From assembly GCF_002994635.1 (NCBI RefSeq), contig NZ_PVNL01000047.1, positions 1-64,000 of the forward strand: 64,000 nucleotides of DNA, given 5' to 3'. The translations under genes and the position numbers were made by a program. Below are positions 52,458 through 61,668 of this stretch, in pieces. The stretch comes from Enhygromyxa salina. GTDB taxonomy: Bacteria > Myxococcota_A > Polyangia > Nannocystales > Nannocystaceae. Under the pieces are notes generated by a model that did no database searches, was not told the DNA's origin, and saw only the letters and a list, made by a program, of their open reading frames with translations. How positions within the stretch are numbered: position 1 is the first letter of the stretch; each line of letters starts with the position of its first letter.

Positions 52458-54791
52458 GTGAACGAGATAAAACGCGAGCCATCTGGACGTCCTCTCGACC
52501 GAAGCATCTGGCACCGACTGCGGCCCTTCGTTCGGCGAGATCTCAAAGGCCGGCTGATCTCTGCGTCCATCGCGGCGCTGGTGATCGCCGGCCTTTCCTG
52601 GTTTGGAGTCTCGGCGTTCACGCACCTCGACTCCGCGGGCGCCCAACAGCTCCGGGTCGAGCTGGGCCTCGAGCGGGCCACCGAGGTCTGTTCCAGCCGC
52701 ACGGGCATGTCGGACTGCAGCTACGACGATCGTGCCCAGGCCCAGGTTGATAAGGAATGGGATCGCGACGTTCGCATCCGGTCGGCGATCCTTCAAGACC
52801 TCGATCTTCGGATTGGCGCCACTCTCCAGAACCTCGGCGAGGCCCAGCGCCTGCTCGACCGCCAGGAGTTCGACTTCGGCAACGGGCTGCCAGCGGGCGG
52901 CGACGTCCGCCTGGCCGAGCTCCTGAACCTGCCCAACCTCTCGCCGCTGCGCTGGAACAGCATCTACGCCAACGGCTACTCGCTCGAGTCCCTGCAGGAG
53001 GCCGCCACCTACGACGCGCTGCGCGACTCGACCCCCGCCGAGACCCGCGAGCTGCTGGTCGCCGCGATCGACAGCGCCCAAGCGCAGCTGACCGAGCACC
53101 AAGCCACGGTCAATCGTCAGCGCTCGCGCGAGCCGGCGCCACAGGTCTCCGCCACCACCCTCGACCGCGACGCGACCCGGATCGAATTGACGGTCCACCC
53201 CGAGCGTCACGACCTGACCCTCGCGGCCAGGGCATGGTTCGAGGGCGGCATCGCCGACGAACTCAGCCGCTCGGCCTTCTCGCTGGCCAACAACGAGGCC
53301 ACGGAGTTTACCGCCGCGCTCAACCCGTCGGATCCGCGCTGGGACGGGGGCTGGGAGACCACCGCCTGGTCCAAGCTTCACAAGCCCACGATCCGCTACA
53401 GCTCGCCGATCACCGACTCGACCCGCTACCGCCTCGCCGGGATCTTGTTCTTCGCAATCGGTTGCTTCGTGTTCGTGGTCGTCAGCCCGATCGTCACCGC
53501 GACCGCGACCGCCCGCGAGCGTGAGGCCGGCACCCTGCCCGTCCTGCGCATGACCGGCATGAGCGCCGGCGACCTGGCCATGGCGATGATCGTCGGACCC
53601 AACGTGTTCGCGCTGGTGCTCGGCGGCTCGCTGCTGCTCGGCGGCTCGATGTTGCTCGCCATGACCGTGGGCCCGCTCGCGGTCGCGCTGCCGCTCGGCT
53701 TGCTGGCGGTCATGGCCGTCGCCACCCACCTGACCGCGATCGGCCTGGGTGACGCGCTGGGGCAGCGGGTCAACGCCATGGTCGTCGGCGGGCTGCTCGG
53801 CGTCGGGATCCTGATCCCCGGCCTGCTCGGCGGTGGCTTGGCCGCGTTCGACGTCGCCGCGACCGGGCTGCTGCTCGGCCCGCTGCCGCCGCTGATGGCC
53901 ACCGTGGCCGATCTCAGCGGCATCAACCAGATCGGTCTGTACCTCGGCAGCGAGCTGACCGTGACCATGCTCGCCTACTCGGTCGCCGCCCAGGCGCTGC
54001 TCGGCCTGATCTGCCTGGGCTCGTGGCGCCGCCGCGTCGAGCAGGGCTGGGCCCCGCTGTTCCGCCCGCTCGAGGGCGTGGCCCTGGCGCTGGTCAGCAT
54101 CGGCTGCTCGGCGCTCACGCTGCTCGACATCAGCCACCATCACCAAGCCCAGGACTTCAACGCGCTCAACCTGCTGACCTTCCTGTCCAGCGCGTTCTTG
54201 CTCCCGGTCCTGGCCTGGCTGTTGGTCGCCAGCCTCCGTCGCCCCGCGCGGGCCCGGGCGGTCGCCGACCACATCGAAGCGCGCAGGGCGTTCCTGCGGT
54301 TCCAGGGCTTCATCGTGGTGACCAGTCTGCTGGTCGGTCTCACCTATCACCTGGTGATGAACCAGGCTGGCCTCGCGACCACGGAGTCCGAGGTCATGTG
54401 GGCCACCCTCACGCAGCTGTTGTTGGCGGCCGAGACCGGCGTCGCAACCTTGCTGTGGGCGTCACGACGGCGCGAGCGCAAGCTGCGGGTCGCCTTCCTG
54501 GGCGGCGCGGTCGTGGTCATGCAGCTCGCGCTGCTGCTCGGCACCTACGGGATCGAGGTCGAGCACGTGGCCCTGAAGAACGCCGCCGCGATGCCGCTGC
54601 TGCTCAACGTGAGCGTGTCGCCGTACTGGCTGGCGTTCATGGTCCTGTGCTGGGCCGCCGGGCTGGCGCTGATCATGACCGCGCTGATGCGGCGCCGGGA
54701 CGAGCAGCGCTCGGCCGCGCAGGCCCAGGCGGAGCTCGACGACGAGGATGACGACGAGTTCGGCATGCCGGGTCGCCGCCTCATCCACTGA
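52458..54791 (+). CDS. ABC-2-type-like membrane protein, 777 aa
   Basis: The protein starts MNEIKREPSGRPLDRSIWHR with one helix at about 35-52, then a ~270-residue soluble part outside the membrane, then about ten helices. After the second helix the sequence ATAREREAGTLPVLRMTGMS follows, the cytoplasmic motif of ABC-2 permeases (EREAGTL...L..T). The following GPNVFALVLGGSLLLGG is typical too. No ATPase gene lies beside it, so it must work with one encoded elsewhere or have another role. It ends with an acidic tail DDEDDDEFG. A strong terminator follows. Confidence 0.75.
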   Translation: MNEIKREPSGRPLDRSIWHRLRPFVRRDLKGRLISASIAALVIAGLSWFGVSAFTHLDSAGAQQLRVELGLERATEVCSSRTGMSDCSYDDRAQAQVDKEWDRDVRIRSAILQDLDLRIGATLQNLGEAQRLLDRQEFDFGNGLPAGGDVRLAELLNLPNLSPLRWNSIYANGYSLESLQEAATYDALRDSTPAETRELLVAAIDSAQAQLTEHQATVNRQRSREPAPQVSATTLDRDATRIELTVHPERHDLTLAARAWFEGGIADELSRSAFSLANNEATEFTAALNPSDPRWDGGWETTAWSKLHKPTIRYSSPITDSTRYRLAGILFFAIGCFVFVVVSPIVTATATAREREAGTLPVLRMTGMSAGDLAMAMIVGPNVFALVLGGSLLLGGSMLLAMTVGPLAVALPLGLLAVMAVATHLTAIGLGDALGQRVNAMVVGGLLGVGILIPGLLGGGLAAFDVAATGLLLGPLPPLMATVADLSGINQIGLYLGSELTVTMLAYSVAAQALLGLICLGSWRRRVEQGWAPLFRPLEGVALALVSIGCSALTLLDISHHHQAQDFNALNLLTFLSSAFLLPVLAWLLVASLRRPARARAVADHIEARRAFLRFQGFIVVTSLLVGLTYHLVMNQAGLATTESEVMWATLTQLLLAAETGVATLLWASRRRERKLRVAFLGGAVVVMQLALLLGTYGIEVEHVALKNAAAMPLLLNVSVSPYWLAFMVLCWAAGLALIMTALMRRRDEQRSAAQAQAELDDEDDDEFGMPGRRLIH

Positions 54792-54810
54792 GCCAGTCCC
54801 CAACAAACGA

Positions 54811-54841
54811 GAGGGGCCAGGATTCTGGCCCCTCTTTTTTG
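54811..54841. terminator. Strong Rho-independent terminator
   Basis: GAGGGGCCAG pairs with CTGGCCCCTC around GATT, followed by TTTTTT (54835-54840). It separates the ABC-2-like gene from the convergent ndh gene. Confidence 0.93.
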
Positions 54842-54858
54842 TTGCATGCTCGCAAAGC

Positions 54859-56181
54859 CTACTCGGCCGCGTGCTCGCCGGCCGACTCGTCGGCGGCGCC
54901 CAACTGCGGGTACGACCGCCACTGCTTGGCGACGATCAACCGCGCCCCGCGAGAGAAGGTCAAGTACGACCACCCCCACTGGATCAGCACCAGCACCCGA
55001 TTGCGAAACCCGGTCAGGTAATAGATGTGGACCAGCAGCCATGTCCACCAGGCGAGCATGCCAGCGAAGCGAACCTTGCCGGCCTCGACGATCGCCCGCC
55101 CGCGCCCGATCGTGGCCATCTGGCCCTTGTCGACATACTCGAAGCTGCCCCGGGATTCGCCCGCGAGCTCACGCAGGATCGCCCGCGCGACGAACCGACC
55201 TTGCTGCATGGCGACCGGCGCCAGCCCGGGATACGGCTGCCCCTGCGCGTCGACGGCGTGGGCGAGATCGCCAGCCACGAACACCTCCGGGTGGCCCTTC
55301 AGGCTCAGATCAGCGCCAACGTGGACGCGATTTTGCCGGTCCCGCTCGGCGTCGAGCGCCTCGAACTCTGCCGCCCGAACCCCCGCGGCCCACAGCACCG
55401 TCGCCGCCTCGATCCGCTCGCCGCCGACCTCCACGCCGCTCGCGTCGACCTTGGTCACCAACGAGTTCGTCCACACCTGCACGCCCAGGCTCTCGAGGTC
55501 ACGGGTCGCGCGACTCGCCAGCTTCTCGTGGAACGACGCCATGATCCGCGGCCCGGCCTCGATCAAGATCACCCGGGTCAGCTTGGGATCGATGTTGCGA
55601 AAGTCCTTGGCCAGGGTCGTGCGGCTCATCTCCCCGATCGCCCCGGCCAGCTCGACCCCGGTTGGCCCGCCGCCCACGATCACGAAGGTCAGCAGCCGCT
55701 TGCGGTCCGCCGTGTGCGCCGGGTGAGCCTCGGCCTGCTCGAACGCCGTGAGCACCCGGCGGCGGATCTCGGTGGCCTGCTCGACGGTCTTGAGCCCGGG
55801 CGCGTGGGGCTCCCAGTCTTCGTGGCCAAAGTAGGCATGCATGGCCCCGGCCGCGAGCAGCAGGTAGTCGTAGCTCAGCTCGCCGAAGTCCCCGTGGATC
55901 TGCTTGGCGTCCGCGTCGACCCGACGCACCTCGCCCTGGATCACCGTGGTGTTGCGGTAGTCGCTGAGCAGCCCGCGGATCGGCGCGGCGATATCGGCCG
56001 GGCTCAGGCCCGCCATCGCGACCTGGTAGAGGAGCGGCTGAAACAAGTGGTGGTTGCGACGATCGATCACCACGACCTCGAGCTCGGTGCCGTGACGACC
56101 GAGGATCTTGGCCGCGTTGAGTCCGGCGAACCCGCCACCGACGATCACCACGCGTTTTGGTTTGGCGCTGCTCGAGCCCAC
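54859..56181 (-). CDS. ndh: Type II NADH dehydrogenase (NDH-2)
   Basis: A single-chain FAD enzyme that passes electrons from NADH to quinone without pumping. The FAD site is RVVIVGGGFAGLNAAKILGR, the NADH site FVIVGGGPTGVELAGAIGEM. The strand-turn LLLAAGA, VLWAAGV and the second FAD contact VFVAGDLAH, then APVAMQQGRFVARAIL are all conserved. The C-terminal hydrophobic helix (GMLAWWTWLLVHIYYLTGFR) binds the membrane. The length of 440 is normal. It would recycle NADH next to a proton- or cation-driven membrane economy. Confidence 0.95.
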   Translation of the reverse strand: MGSSSAKPKRVVIVGGGFAGLNAAKILGRHGTELEVVVIDRRNHHLFQPLLYQVAMAGLSPADIAAPIRGLLSDYRNTTVIQGEVRRVDADAKQIHGDFGELSYDYLLLAAGAMHAYFGHEDWEPHAPGLKTVEQATEIRRRVLTAFEQAEAHPAHTADRKRLLTFVIVGGGPTGVELAGAIGEMSRTTLAKDFRNIDPKLTRVILIEAGPRIMASFHEKLASRATRDLESLGVQVWTNSLVTKVDASGVEVGGERIEAATVLWAAGVRAAEFEALDAERDRQNRVHVGADLSLKGHPEVFVAGDLAHAVDAQGQPYPGLAPVAMQQGRFVARAILRELAGESRGSFEYVDKGQMATIGRGRAIVEAGKVRFAGMLAWWTWLLVHIYYLTGFRNRVLVLIQWGWSYLTFSRGARLIVAKQWRSYPQLGAADESAGEHAAE

Positions 56182-56265
56182 GGGTAGTGCTTACGACCGT
56201 GGCGCGTGGCTGTCACTCCAGCCTGGCCTCGCGCAAAAATCACCGGCTCGAGCGAAGTGGCGTTC

Positions 56266-57075
56266 CTAAACCGCGACGAGCTGCGCGACCGCGTCTCGGT
56301 AGTCCGCGAACTCGGTCTCGCACGGGCGTCCGTTCGCGTAGAGGAAGCGCACGGGCGCCTGCGCAGCTCCGTGCGCGTGCAGCTGCACGATCGTCGACGA
56401 GCGCGTGCCGTAGTTGATCGGCCGCGCGTGCACACACATCGAGTCCAGGCCCACGCTCAGCGGTTTGGGGGCCGCACCGTCCGCTGCATGGGGCCGGTGA
56501 TCGGCGAGGATCGAGCGCCAGCGCGCGACATCCGGGGCCGGCCCGCTCGCGAGCTCGGCCGAGCGCGCGGTCAGGGTCTGGTGACGCGCGCTCTCGCCAG
56601 CACCAAAGCTGCGCTCCGTCAGCCAGTGAACGCCGGGCTCGAGCTCGACTTCATGCAGGCGCTCGCCGTCACCCCAGACCACCCGCGCGCCCGCGCGGTC
56701 GGCGAGCAGCAGGTGAAAGGGGCTGTAGTCGCGCGCGCCGAGCCCCTGGATCCGCGCCAGCGCGTCGAGGTGAGTGTCGGAACCGAGCGCCTCGAACACG
56801 AGCTCGCCGCGAGAGCGCAGGACTCGCCCGCCGGGCAGCAAGCCCGACGAGCTCCGGCGGTTGGTGATGCCCACGAACAGCCCCGCGTCATTGATGCCGA
56901 GCCAGGTCCCGCCTGCTTTCAGATCCCGCGGCGCCAGCACCCGCCGGGCCGCGACCTCTCCGGCCGCCCACACCCGCGGCTCGATCGCCGGCCGATCGAG
57001 CATTTCGTCGCGATTGGCGGCGATCACCAGCGGCGAGTCAGGCCAGACGTCGACGGCGGCGATGATCGTGCACAT
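56266..57075 (-). CDS. NRDE-family protein (TANGO2-like)
   Basis: Starts MCTIIAAVDVWPDSPLVIAANRDE, the family signature with Cys2 and the Asn-Arg-Asp-Glu motif. GTWLGINDAGLFVGITNRRS follows. Family members look like Ntn-hydrolases with Cys2 as possible nucleophile and are linked to lipid or haem handling in eukaryotes; the bacterial role is unknown. The length of 269 is usual. It ends 84 bases before the ndh start on the same strand. Confidence 0.92.
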   Translation of the reverse strand: MCTIIAAVDVWPDSPLVIAANRDEMLDRPAIEPRVWAAGEVAARRVLAPRDLKAGGTWLGINDAGLFVGITNRRSSSGLLPGGRVLRSRGELVFEALGSDTHLDALARIQGLGARDYSPFHLLLADRAGARVVWGDGERLHEVELEPGVHWLTERSFGAGESARHQTLTARSAELASGPAPDVARWRSILADHRPHAADGAAPKPLSVGLDSMCVHARPINYGTRSSTIVQLHAHGAAQAPVRFLYANGRPCETEFADYRDAVAQLVAV

Positions 57076-57107
57076 CGGAGGCTCAATACGCTGGCGCCGC
57101 CGGAACG

Positions 57108-58298
57108 CTACTCGCGAAACCGGACGTGCAAGTGGTTCACGTGACCGCGCCAGTGTCGGATCAGCCCGTGGTTGCGGCCGCTGCCGCGCGGATACTGAAA
57201 GTACTCGTCGAGCTTGCTCTGCGGCACGCCGTTGGCCTTGGCGTGGTTGTAGAGCAGCTTTTGGACCTGATAGTCGAGGAAGATGCAGCGGACCTCGCCG
57301 GTCGCGATGAAGGCCTCGACGAGGGCCCAGGTCCGCTCGAGATCGATCGTGTCCTCGTCCGCGCCCGAGAAATGTAGGCGATCGGCCAGCTTGCCCTGCA
57401 AGACCAGGCCGATGTCGAGGTCGCGGCCCTCCTGGTGCGAGAGGTGCCCGTTGAGCGGCCCGCCGCCGTCCTTCGAGATGTCGCCGATCCGCAGCTTGGG
57501 CCCGCCCGGGACTCGACGCTGGTACGCGTCCACGACCTGGCCGATCAGCTTGACCGTGCGCGGGGTCCCGTAGACGTTGTGGCTGCGCTTGATCGTGTAG
57601 GCGTTGTGCGTGGGCAGCTTGCGGCTGTTGACCAGCCGGCCCGGCTGCGGCGGCTCGGGCTCGAAGCCCGGCAAGATGTCGCCGACGGTCACGATCGCCA
57701 GCTTGTCCCCGACCCGCAGCTTGTTGGGATTCACGACCGACCCGTTCTGCATGCCGAGCAGCTCGGCCGGGCTCAGGTTGTTGGCGTAGGCGATCGCGTT
57801 GAAGGTCTCACCCGGCGCGACCTGGTGGACGAGCTCGACGACCTCGCGCGGCGGCAGCTCGGGGCACACGGCCAGCCTCTGGCCCACTCGAATATGGTTG
57901 GGGTTGGCGACCAGCCCCGGGTTGAGCGCGATCACGTCGTTGCTGAGCACTCCGTAGCGCCCCGCGATCAGCCCGAGGTGCTCGCCAGCCTCGACCACGT
58001 GGGTGTGCAGGGGCGTGCGGTAGTCACAGGCCTCGGCGTTGCGGCTCTTGCTGCGCGATGACGAGGATTTGCTCTTGGACTTGGACTTGCTCTTGGACTT
58101 GGACTTGCTCGGCTTGGCCAGGGCCTCATGGGGATCGCCCTCGACCTCGTCCTCGGCCGGGTCCTCGGCCGGGTCCTCGGTCGGGTCCTCGGCCGGGTCT
58201 GGCGCCTCTAGAGGGTCTGGCTCGGTGGCGCCTGCCAGCGCCGGACCAAAACACAGGAGAGTCAGGACAGCGAGCGAGGTAGTCAGAGAGGTGCGCAT
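57108..58298 (-). CDS. mepA: Murein endopeptidase of the M74/MepA family with two LysM domains
   Basis: A zinc enzyme that cuts peptide cross-bridges in peptidoglycan. I chose the ATG at 58298, which begins a clear signal peptide MRTSLTTSLAVLTLLCFGPA. An Asp/Glu/Pro-rich stretch and a (Lys-Ser)n stretch follow. Two LysM domains bind murein: VVEAGEHLGLIAGRYGV... and QVAPGETFNAIAYANNL.... The M74 domain at about 215-396 has HLSHQEGRDLDIGL with ligands His and Asp and HWRGHVNHLHVRF with the HXH at the end. The charged linkers are coded by short DNA repeats. Confidence 0.93.
   Translation of the reverse strand: MRTSLTTSLAVLTLLCFGPALAGATEPDPLEAPDPAEDPTEDPAEDPAEDEVEGDPHEALAKPSKSKSKSKSKSKSKSSSSRSKSRNAEACDYRTPLHTHVVEAGEHLGLIAGRYGVLSNDVIALNPGLVANPNHIRVGQRLAVCPELPPREVVELVHQVAPGETFNAIAYANNLSPAELLGMQNGSVVNPNKLRVGDKLAIVTVGDILPGFEPEPPQPGRLVNSRKLPTHNAYTIKRSHNVYGTPRTVKLIGQVVDAYQRRVPGGPKLRIGDISKDGGGPLNGHLSHQEGRDLDIGLVLQGKLADRLHFSGADEDTIDLERTWALVEAFIATGEVRCIFLDYQVQKLLYNHAKANGVPQSKLDEYFQYPRGSGRNHGLIRHWRGHVNHLHVRFRE
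58149..58196. repeat. Four tandem 12-bp repeats in the mepA linker
   Basis: GTCCTCGGCCGG occurs four times, with one base change in the third copy. On the minus strand it codes repeated Asp-Pro-Ala/Thr-Glu. A shorter repeat of Lys-Ser codons at about 58070-58112 follows the same principle. Confidence 0.9.
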
Positions 58299-58478
58299 GT
58301 TTAGCTCCGCGGCCCCCGGCGGCGCAGCTAGGCACACCTAGGTCAGGGCGGGGGGCGACCCGATCGGTGGGAGCTGATCCCACCATCGAGGTGGATAGGA
58401 TCACTTTGATGAGTTCCCAAACTTTCTTCCAATTCGCCTCGGGCCGACGTCGCGGTTACCTTCTTGCGAGGTCTCCCC

Positions 58479-59279
58479 ATGCCCTACTCGAGCTCATCCC
58501 GTCCGCACTCGTCGCTGTCACTCTCCACCAAGATCGTGCCGCTCGCAGGCCTGCTCGGCGTCGGACTCGCCGCCAGCTCGCTGCTTGGCTGCGCGCCCGA
58601 CAGGGGCCCCGGCTCGCTGGTTGTCAGCTACGTACTCGGCAACAACAAGACCTGCGCCGAGCTCGGCATCGAAGAGATGCGCGCGGAGCTGGTCCAAGGC
58701 CCGGCCGACAACCAGACGGTCGTCTACAGCGAAGACGTGGCGTGCGCGGACAACTCCGACATCGTCCTCGAGGATCTCGAGCCCGGCATCTACTCGCTCA
58801 TTGTCGAAGGCTACGACTCGAACAGCGTGGCGGTCCTCGACAACCTCGGTGACACCGCTGGCGAGCGAGCCATCGAGATCTTCGAGGCCGCCGAGAGCAG
58901 CCACGAAGCCTCGCTGACCGCTCGTCCCGCCCAGCTCGAGATCGCGTGGCGGCTCGGTGTCGGCGGGTTTGGCAACTGCAGCAGTGAGGGCATCGATCGC
59001 CTGCGTGTCACGGCCTACCAGGTCGGCGGCAGCACCAAGCTGCTCGAGACCGAGCTCGACTGCGAGCTGACCAGCTCGGGCAACAACGGCTATCGCGTCG
59101 TGCCCGATCCAGATCGCGCGCTCAACGGCGTGCTGCTCGGCGAGGTCGGTATCCAGCCGCTCAGCGCGAGCGGGAGCTCCGTCGGAATGGCTGCCGTGTT
59201 CAAGTTCACTCCGGTGGGAGCTGGCTACCCGGTGCGGCTGAACATCGAGTGCAGCGCTGCCGGTTGCTACGAACAGTAG
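58479..59279 (+). CDS. Hypothetical lipoprotein, 266 aa
   Basis: The ATG at 58479 follows a GCGAGG site and opens MPYSSSSRPHSSLSLSTKIV + PLAGLLGVGLAASSLLGC, a long lipoprotein signal. The body is acidic and looks all-beta: SLVVSYVLGNNKTCAELGIE, DIVLEDLEPGIYSLIVEGYD, LEIAWRLGVGGFGNCSSEGI. Five or six Cys in the mature part could form disulphides. GIYSLIVEGYD resembles carboxypeptidase-regulatory or fimbrial-stalk strands. No family name can be given. Confidence 0.75.
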   Translation: MPYSSSSRPHSSLSLSTKIVPLAGLLGVGLAASSLLGCAPDRGPGSLVVSYVLGNNKTCAELGIEEMRAELVQGPADNQTVVYSEDVACADNSDIVLEDLEPGIYSLIVEGYDSNSVAVLDNLGDTAGERAIEIFEAAESSHEASLTARPAQLEIAWRLGVGGFGNCSSEGIDRLRVTAYQVGGSTKLLETELDCELTSSGNNGYRVVPDPDRALNGVLLGEVGIQPLSASGSSVGMAAVFKFTPVGAGYPVRLNIECSAAGCYEQ

Positions 59280-59617
59280 TGGTCGTCGCTCGCCTCGGAT
59301 TGATCCCGAGAGCGCGCAAAAATTTATCGATGTCGCTCACAGCGGCGCGGTGCTCGGCGCGAGCACCTCGCCGCTGATTCGGCGTCGCGTGTCGGTAACC
59401 AATTCGGTTGAAAAGCCTGGCCAAATCGGTTAGGTTGCTGTCGTCTCGGCGCTCTCGTTTGTTGATTGAGCCGTGACCTTGGACTCTGTCCCAGATTGCC
59501 CCACTGGTCTCCAGACCTGGGCCCAATCCACCACTGTTGCGATTTCTCGCCGGCTTCGGCCCGAGACGTCTCACTCGCTCTTTCGAGCCAGGCTCGTTCT
59601 CACCCCCGGACTCGAGC
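59280..59617. other. 338-bp intergenic region before the second SpoIIAA-like gene
   Basis: No gene on either strand. It contains the pair of 11-bp direct repeats listed separately. The first part carries the end of the lipoprotein transcript; no clear hairpin with T run is seen. Confidence 0.45.
59399..59431. promoter_or_regulatory. Operator-like direct repeats spaced by two helical turns
   Basis: CCAATTCGGTT (59399-59409) and CCAAATCGGTT (59421-59431) differ at one base and start 22 bases apart, so both face the same side of the helix. This is how activators or sigma-54-like regulators bind. The likely target is the gene at 59618. Confidence 0.45.
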
Positions 59618-60121
59618 ATGCACTACAGCCAACTACGCAGCGACGTGACATCGACCGTCGAGCCTGGATGCGGCAACGCAGATCTACTGCGTCTACAGCT
59701 ACAGGGCTTCATTGATGTCGGAATGCTCAGCGAGCGCCTCGGAGACTTGATCCAGCGGATCGAGCATCACGCACCCGACGCCGTCTTATGTGATCTTCGG
59801 ACCGCTTCGGGCTACGGCCCCGGCACCCCTGCCCTCGCACGCGAGTGGTTCATGCTGGCCTGCCGCGCCGGGATCCGCCGCGTGGCGCTGGTCGCAACAT
59901 CCTCCGTGCTCCGCACCGCCGCGCTGGCCCTGTCCCACAACCTCAACCTCGAGCTGTGCTGTTTCCTGGGTGAAGCCCAGGCGCTGGCGTGGCTGGGCGA
60001 GCGCCGCCCCGTTGGCAACTCTGGCAACTCAGACGCCAGGGTCCTCGAGTCCAGCCTGGACGCCAGCCTGGACGCTGGGGATGTGAACGATCTGCAGCTT
60101 GTTGCCAGCCGGGTCGAGTAG
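59618..60121 (+). CDS. SpoIIAA/STAS-like protein, second copy
   Basis: Starts MHYSQLRSDVTSTVEPGCGN and has 167 residues. The core LLRLQLQGFIDVGMLSERLG, APDAVLCDLRTASGYGPGTP, GIRRVALVATSSVLRTAALA and FLGEAQALAWLG follows the same order of strands and helices as the protein at 12228-12617; both end in ALAWL. So these are two paralogues or two members of one family. The tail DARVLESSLDASLDAGDVND overlaps a glyoxalase gene on the opposite strand by 93 bases. Confidence 0.7.
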   Translation: MHYSQLRSDVTSTVEPGCGNADLLRLQLQGFIDVGMLSERLGDLIQRIEHHAPDAVLCDLRTASGYGPGTPALAREWFMLACRAGIRRVALVATSSVLRTAALALSHNLNLELCCFLGEAQALAWLGERRPVGNSGNSDARVLESSLDASLDAGDVNDLQLVASRVE

Positions 60122-60493
60122 ATAGAACGAAGTCGCGCCGTCGCGGTGCAGACGTGGCCTGGCCAAGATCTCGATCCCCAGCTGCTCGGCCCCTGCGCTC
60201 AGCCGTGCGTGCCAGGCCTCGACCGCGGCACCATCGGGAACCATGAAGCCCAGATGGTCAAACGGCGGGTGGCTGCGCGTCACGTTTTCGACCCGATGCA
60301 GCGCGAGGTTGTCGGTCCCCGAGGTCAGGTACACGGCCGAGTCATCTGGCTCCCAGTCGGTGCGCATGCCCATGCCCTCGCGATAAAACCGCACCGTCGC
60401 CGCGTAGCGGGCACCAGGCACGTTCAGGGCCAGATGGCGCAGGCCCAACAGCGGGGGGGTCGATGAATCGGCAGCGTCGGTAGCGTCGCTCAC
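60029..60493 (-). CDS. Glyoxalase/bleomycin-resistance-fold (VOC) protein
   Basis: A 154-residue vicinal-oxygen-chelate protein. It has LLGLRHLALNVPGARYAATV with the first metal His, AVYLTSGTDNLALHRVE, HPPFDHLGFMVPDGAAVEAW with the second His, and SFYLLDPAGNKLQIVHI with the acid end of the fold. Members isomerise, dioxygenate or bind small metal-chelating compounds; the substrate cannot be told. The last ~15 residues after the fold are a repeat-like tail (VQAGVQAGLEDPG) inside the overlap with the convergent gene. Confidence 0.85.
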   Translation of the reverse strand: MSDATDAADSSTPPLLGLRHLALNVPGARYAATVRFYREGMGMRTDWEPDDSAVYLTSGTDNLALHRVENVTRSHPPFDHLGFMVPDGAAVEAWHARLSAGAEQLGIEILARPRLHRDGATSFYLLDPAGNKLQIVHIPSVQAGVQAGLEDPGV

Positions 60494-60695
60494 CCCCGGA
60501 TCTTAGGCGCAGATTCGAGGCCCAGGCGTCGAGACGCACGAGTTTTTCCAGCCCGTGCTCACGAGCCACGCGTTGGGCTGAAGTCCCGCAAATCTATCGT
60601 CAGCAGCGATGTGCCGACGAAACAAATGCAGCGTGGACGGCGCGCCGTGAGCCGTGATAACTCGACCTCTGACCTGCCCCCCAGGAGCCTTCGAC

Positions 60696-61487
60696 GTGAA
60701 ACGAGCCTTCGGTCTTGCCCTCGCTGCCATCTTGATCCTCCCCGCCTGCAAGCCGAAGGAGGTCGACCCCAACCTCCCGGAGCAGATCGCCGCCAAGCTC
60801 GCGGAGTCGGACTCCAACCTGCGAAACAACAAGACCGACGAGGCCGCCGAGGGCTACCAGTGGGTGCTCGACAACGAGCCCGCCAACGTCGCGGCGCTGA
60901 CCGGCCTCGGCCGGGTCGAGCTCGACCGCGGAAATTTTGCGGCCGCCGTGGATCCACTCGAGAAGGCCGTCGCGCAGAACGGTGACGACGCCGAAGCCCG
61001 CGCCGCGCTCGGCCGCGCCTACTCGGGCGCCGAGAACTGGCCCAAGGCCGCCGAGCACCTGGGCAAGGCGTGGGAGCTCGACCACGACACCGAGCAGTTC
61101 GGCCTGGAGTATGGCGTCGCGCTGCGCGAGTCCGGCGAGCTCGAGCAGGCCAAGGCCGTGCTCACCGAGGTCGGCGAGATCAACCCGAAGATCAAGCATG
61201 TGTTTCGCGAGCTCGGCGAGACCCAGCTCGCGGCCAAGGAGTACGACACCGCCCTGCGCACGTTCATGAAGGCGCAGACCAACTGGCCGGGCGACCAGGA
61301 CTCCTACGCTGGCGCGGCGATGGTGTACGAGGCGCAGGGCGAGATCACCAAGTCGGTCGACCAGTGGTCGCAGTACATCCAGCAAGATTGCTGCTCGACC
61401 TATTCGAAGGATGTCGCGCAGCCGAAGCTCGCGGAGCTCAAGGCCAAAGAGAACGCGGCGGGCGTCGAACCGCCGACCGAGGGCTAG
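60696..61487 (+). CDS. TPR lipoprotein, 263 aa
   Basis: The GTG at 60696 follows a CCAGGAGCC site and opens VKRAFGLALAAILILPAC, a lipoprotein signal. The rest is tetratricopeptide repeats: EAAEGYQWVLDNEPANVAAL, FAAAVDPLEKAVAQNGDDAE, WPKAAEHLGKAWELDHDTEQ, ELEQAKAVLTEVGEINPKIK, EYDTALRTFMKAQTNWPGDQ. It would be a scaffold at the outer or inner membrane. Two adjacent Cys lie near the end (IQQDCCSTYSK). No neighbouring partner is clear. Confidence 0.85.
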   Translation: MKRAFGLALAAILILPACKPKEVDPNLPEQIAAKLAESDSNLRNNKTDEAAEGYQWVLDNEPANVAALTGLGRVELDRGNFAAAVDPLEKAVAQNGDDAEARAALGRAYSGAENWPKAAEHLGKAWELDHDTEQFGLEYGVALRESGELEQAKAVLTEVGEINPKIKHVFRELGETQLAAKEYDTALRTFMKAQTNWPGDQDSYAGAAMVYEAQGEITKSVDQWSQYIQQDCCSTYSKDVAQPKLAELKAKENAAGVEPPTEG

Positions 61488-61668
61488 AGCGCTCATTGAG
61501 GCGAACGCCGAGGACAGTTAGTTCGACGACTGGCCGAGGTGATCGGGGGACTGCCCCACAGTGGCTCCGCGCGAGCGCGGCTCTCTTTGCGAGGGGGGAG
61601 TTGACGTCCGCCGGGGCCAAGGCATGCTGGCGCGCCTCGAGCACATCGGATTCACGCGAGCCTGCACC

